Source: Echinococcus granulosus | Taxonomy: Eukaryota > Platyhelminthes > Cestoda > Cyclophyllidea > Taeniidae | Direction of reading: 5' to 3' | Length of the DNA: 64,000 bases | Assembly (NCBI RefSeq): GCF_000524195.1 | Contig: NW_020170387.1 | Coordinates: 983,816 to 1,047,815, forward strand | Part shown: one piece after another, positions 62,001 through 64,000 of the stretch | Numbering within the stretch: position 1 is the first letter of the stretch | Layout: the number at the start of each line of letters is the position of its first letter | Notes under the pieces: generated by a model | Told to the model about the DNA's origin: nothing | Databases searched by the model: none | What the model saw: only the letters and a program-made list of their open reading frames with translations | Made by a program: the position numbers and the translations under genes

Positions 62001-64000
62001 CGTCCGGTTTGCATTCTCGATACTTCTCCTGTCTTTCTCAAACGTCATTCTATTTGCGTACAAGCAAAATAAGACTTTCTTTTCTTGTTTCTCTCCAGAG
62101 GTAAAATAATTTTTTAAAAATGCGATTTTGAAAAACTAATTACGAGTGAAAGTTTTTACAGTTTGTGCTGAACTTGCTTGTTAATTTTTCCTACTTTCGC
62201 GCTTAAAGGTAAGGCTAATGGTACTCATGCCGTAAGCTCTGACCGGTAAGCAATGTCAAAACGACACCAAATCCACTCAAATCGCACTTGCAGGAGTTGA
62301 ATATCCTGACAGTTGCACATCTAAGCTAAAAACTTAGGCGAAAATATATACCGGGAGTAAATTTCTGATTTTCAATAAACAACATTGCGATTTGTACATA
62401 AAGGCGATTTTCAGGTCTTGATTTCCGAGAATGCATTCTACATTGCCAATCACAAGTACATAGAGAGATGTGGAGCTCAACATAACCCTCTGTTACTAAC
62501 TTGTTCACACCAATTCAAGCAACAATGCAGTACACGACAATTGCATCTTCCCATTTATCGTTTCAATTTCCACTTGAAATGTCTTAAAAATGAAGTAAAT
62601 GCATTAAAAAGTCGTTTAGAAATGACACCTATTAAGTAAAATACTATTTGAGAAGTGCCTGGCATAAGATACCATCCCCGAACTTTGGCCTGAATCCAAG
62701 ATGACAACGTACCGAATACTTTTTCTCAATTCATTCATTTCGATCACTACAGCAATTGTTTTAAGCAAGTAGATTTTGAACGTATTTTTATACTCTAAAT
62801 GGAACGTGATCGTAAGACAGAAATTAATATTTTACAAGAGAAATTCCAATCGGCATGCTAGTTGCCGTGTCGAAATTTGTTTCGAATTGCAGAGAAAACT
62901 CGTGAAAAGCTTAGCGTGCAATATTTCACTGCCCAATGTTAATAAGCAATCGAGCTGCTGTAATAAGAGTCGGCAATTTCGGTATGAAAATCGTTTCAAA
63001 ATTGCTAGATACTTTAATCTTATCCCATTTATGAGAAAAATGCCTTCTAGATATACAAAATAAGTGTCTTTGTAAGCAGCCGGTCTAAGATGGAATGGAT
63101 GGATGGATGAAGACACGATTACCGCTGAGGACGTCTAAACTGGACGCTATCGCATCTCACAATTAAATTCTTGCCTTCTGTTTTCTTTTTGAATTTCGCA
63201 TGCATTATTTCGGATTTTAAAGACCCCTGCCAAACAATATGTTGACTCACTAATATGTGTGACGCTCGCAATTTCTCGTTCCTTTCACTTTCCTTTCTAA
63301 ATGCTTCAAAGTTGAGGAAGAATAGCTAGTATTCAGTACATACTACAGTTTCTCTATCACTGTTTAATGTTGACTGTTCATATTTTTGAACCTGTAAATG
63401 CAAACAAGTCGTCAAGGCCACCGCAACTCTTGACGTTTAGGTGATTGGGTATTACTGTTTCAAGCATGGTTTGTGCTTAACTTCCCTTTTCCAAGGAACC
63501 GTTTCATTTTAGCATCTTTCCATGTTCTCTCATTTGCCTTGTATGGAAGATGGAGTGAAAAAGTTGAAACGAGTTTCAGGTTCAAAATTGGGATTGGACC
63601 TTACTCTCCTGAAACTGTATATTAGCACCCAAGCTTGAGTGTACCATTAGAGGAAGACTTTGGAAAGCATTCACTGAATTCTTCGTCTTTCAAATAGTTA
63701 TTGAATTTAGGAGCGCTGTACGAATCTACGTGAAGTTATTCCATAAGCAAAGATTTGACAAAGCGGTCATTAATTGAAAATTCACATTGCTTAGCTACTA
63801 TTTTTCAATAATTGTGTACCTTCCCTACCATTTTATAGAGCCCTTATTCCTTGCTCTAAGATACAGAGGTTTTTAACAGTAAATATTTGTTCTCGTATTA
63901 TAAAGTCTGACATTCCTTAAGAAAATATTCTGAATTCCCTTAAATTCGGAATATTTAGCGGCAAAACATTCCCCGTGGGAAATTTTTTGTGCTGAATAAA
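56039..64000. other. Right flank, no gene seen
   Basis: Nearly 8 kb of AT-rich DNA with no conserved exon on either strand. ORFs of 60-95 codons (for example 62385-62639 plus, 62776-63063 plus, 62832-63116 minus) overlap one another and carry no motifs. A short GGAT tetranucleotide run lies near 63093. Further small exons of unknown genes could be missed by eye. Confidence 0.45.

Noticed and set aside
1..64000. Search for tRNA, rRNA, CRISPR, prophage or integrated virus signals
   Set aside because: No cloverleaf B-box context, no regularly spaced short repeats and no viral or reverse-transcriptase reading frame were recognised by eye. A tRNAscan or Infernal search would be needed to exclude small RNA genes.

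Overview
This is an AT-rich animal nuclear window, not bacterial. The genes are split by GT-AG introns that range from tiny (40, 61 and 72-84 nt) to more than 2 kb. There are no operons, ribosome-binding sites, tRNAs, rRNAs or CRISPR arrays that I could recognise. The mixture of very short and long introns, and one short secreted-protein gene, suggest a parasitic flatworm, perhaps a tapeworm. That placement is an inference; no gene here fixes the species.

Layout, left to right. (1) At 781-1953 there is an intronless 390-residue protein of unknown function with a good N-myristoylation signal. (2) At 2-11.7 kb there is gene-poor DNA with a G-quadruplex motif, a Z-DNA-type stretch, a (TG)11 microsatellite and a perfect 24-bp palindrome. 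(3) At 11.77-17.81 kb lies an eight-exon F-box/leucine-rich-repeat gene resembling insect FipoQ, whose first exon I could not find. (4) At 18.2-21.6 kb six copies of one ~180-bp repeat are clustered, three in one orientation and then three inverted; two more copies lie at 47.1 and 50.5 kb. (5) At 22.8-40.1 kb three conserved housekeeping genes lie head to tail on the + strand. They are SLC35B2 (Golgi PAPS transporter, six exons), SLC25A19 (mitochondrial thiamine pyrophosphate carrier, five exons) and BRF1 (RNA polymerase III initiation factor, thirteen exons, including one GC-AG intron). (6) At 40.1-54.9 kb I see no convincing gene, only repeats and a GC-rich patch. (7) At 54.97-56.04 kb is a two-exon gene for a 73-residue secreted protein behind a cluster of CCAAT boxes. 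(8) From 56.04 kb to the end I see nothing convincing.

SLC35B2, SLC25A19 and BRF1 act in unrelated pathways (sulfation, mitochondrial thiamine cofactor supply, tRNA/5S transcription), and nothing suggests that their adjacency is functional. Reading frames were joined by hand: for all of the conserved genes the exon phases agree across every junction, and the joined proteins follow the known families closely. I found no complete defence, mobile or biosynthetic system. The most unusual items are the inverted repeat cluster, the 24-bp palindrome, the GC-AG intron, the 40-nt intron and the small secreted protein.
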